From positions 1-34,147 of the forward strand of contig CAMCDL010000006.1 in assembly GCA_945873565.1 (NCBI GenBank): 34,147 nt of DNA. The letters are read 5' to 3'. Position 1 is the stretch's first letter. Each line of letters opens with the position of its first letter. The notes below the pieces were generated by a model. The model was not told the origin of the DNA. It saw only the letters and a list, made by a program, of their open reading frames with translations, and did no database searches. This DNA comes from an uncultured Selenomonadaceae bacterium. GTDB lineage: Bacteria; Bacillota; Negativicutes; Selenomonadales; Selenomonadaceae. Below, one piece after another: positions 34,062-34,147 of the stretch. The translations under genes were made by a program, and so were the position numbers.

Positions 34062-34090
34062 AAAGACACCCAATCGGGTGTCTTTCTTCT
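34062..34090. terminator. Bidirectional terminator shared by cobT and the rRNA operon
   Basis: A perfect 10-bp stem AAAGACACCC/GGGTGTCTTT with loop AATC (34062-34085) is followed by a T-rich run on the plus strand. On the minus strand it is followed by six U ending the 5S rRNA transcript. Confidence 0.85.
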
Positions 34091-34091
34091 T

Positions 34092-34147
34092 CTAACCGGC
34101 AACTTCCTATCCTCCCAGGCCGTCTCCAGCCAAGTACTTTCGGCGTT
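34092..34147 (-). rRNA. rrf: 5S ribosomal RNA, 3' part (runs off the window)
   Basis: On the minus strand the last bases match the 3' third of a Firmicute 5S rRNA: CGCCGAAAGTACTTGG, then GGCCTGGGAGGATAGGAAGT and TGCCGG before the terminator. The 5' part lies beyond the window edge. An rRNA operon therefore converges on cobT. The exact mature 3' end is uncertain by a few bases. Confidence 0.88.

Noticed and set aside
1-34147. Prophage, insertion sequence, CRISPR array, defence island or tRNA genes
   Set aside because: No transposase, integrase, phage structural gene, regularly spaced repeat or tRNA-like cloverleaf was seen anywhere in the window.

Overview
The window is ordinary, gene-dense chromosome from an anaerobic Firmicute. 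It most resembles the Negativicutes (Selenomonas/Anaerovibrio-like, diderm Firmicutes). Four things point there: a membrane-anchored YvcK in a rapZ-yvcK-whiA block, a SCIFF peptide with its maturase, a decayed Selenomonas-type lysine/ornithine decarboxylase, and a double CobT protein recalling the ArsAB enzymes of Sporomusa and Veillonella. This placement is inference from gene content. I see no insertion sequence, prophage, tRNA or CRISPR array. The only RNA gene is the 3' end of a 5S rRNA at the right edge.

Layout. 1-1980: a minus-strand AGCS amino-acid:Na+ symporter behind a structured leader that ends in an intrinsic terminator. 1982-7740: a minus-strand operon of a D-amino-acid aminotransferase, pxpA, pxpB, pxpC (5-oxoprolinase), a DUF1445 protein and a DUF4392 protein, followed by a small exported protein. 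The last two enzymes correspond to the two halves of mammalian D-glutamate cyclase. 7839-9313: a DUF951 protein (-), an omega-amidase-like nitrilase (+) and a decarboxylase pseudogene (-). 9453-11755: ychF, a rubredoxin-like miniprotein, and an exported protein with a RelA/SpoT-like domain behind a direct-repeat promoter. 11900-13631: a NifU-like protein and a GGGtGRT protein. 13714-18433: lower glycolysis (gap, pgk, tpiA, gpmI). 18752-20376: the SCIFF peptide scfA and its radical SAM maturase scfB. 20447-27282: a PBP, a HAD phosphatase, rapZ, yvcK, whiA and a polysaccharide deacetylase. 27346-29752: walJ, htrA and rlmH. 29935-34049 (+): tex and the fused CobT-CobT-like protein. The window ends in a shared terminator and the 5S rRNA.

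How the genes work together. The aminotransferase operon suggests turnover of D-glutamate and 5-oxoproline. The glycolytic block covers glyceraldehyde-3-phosphate to 2-phosphoglycerate. The PBP, rapZ/yvcK/whiA, walJ/htrA and deacetylase genes concern the cell envelope and its control.

The most interesting candidates are: (1) the single-chain CobT-CobT' protein whose second half lacks the catalytic glutamate; (2) the split D-glutamate cyclase beside a 5-oxoprolinase and a D-aminotransferase; (3) the exported RelA/SpoT-like protein with a Pho-box-like promoter; (4) the GGGtGRT/NifU-like pair of unknown function; and (5) the unassigned attenuator leader of the symporter.
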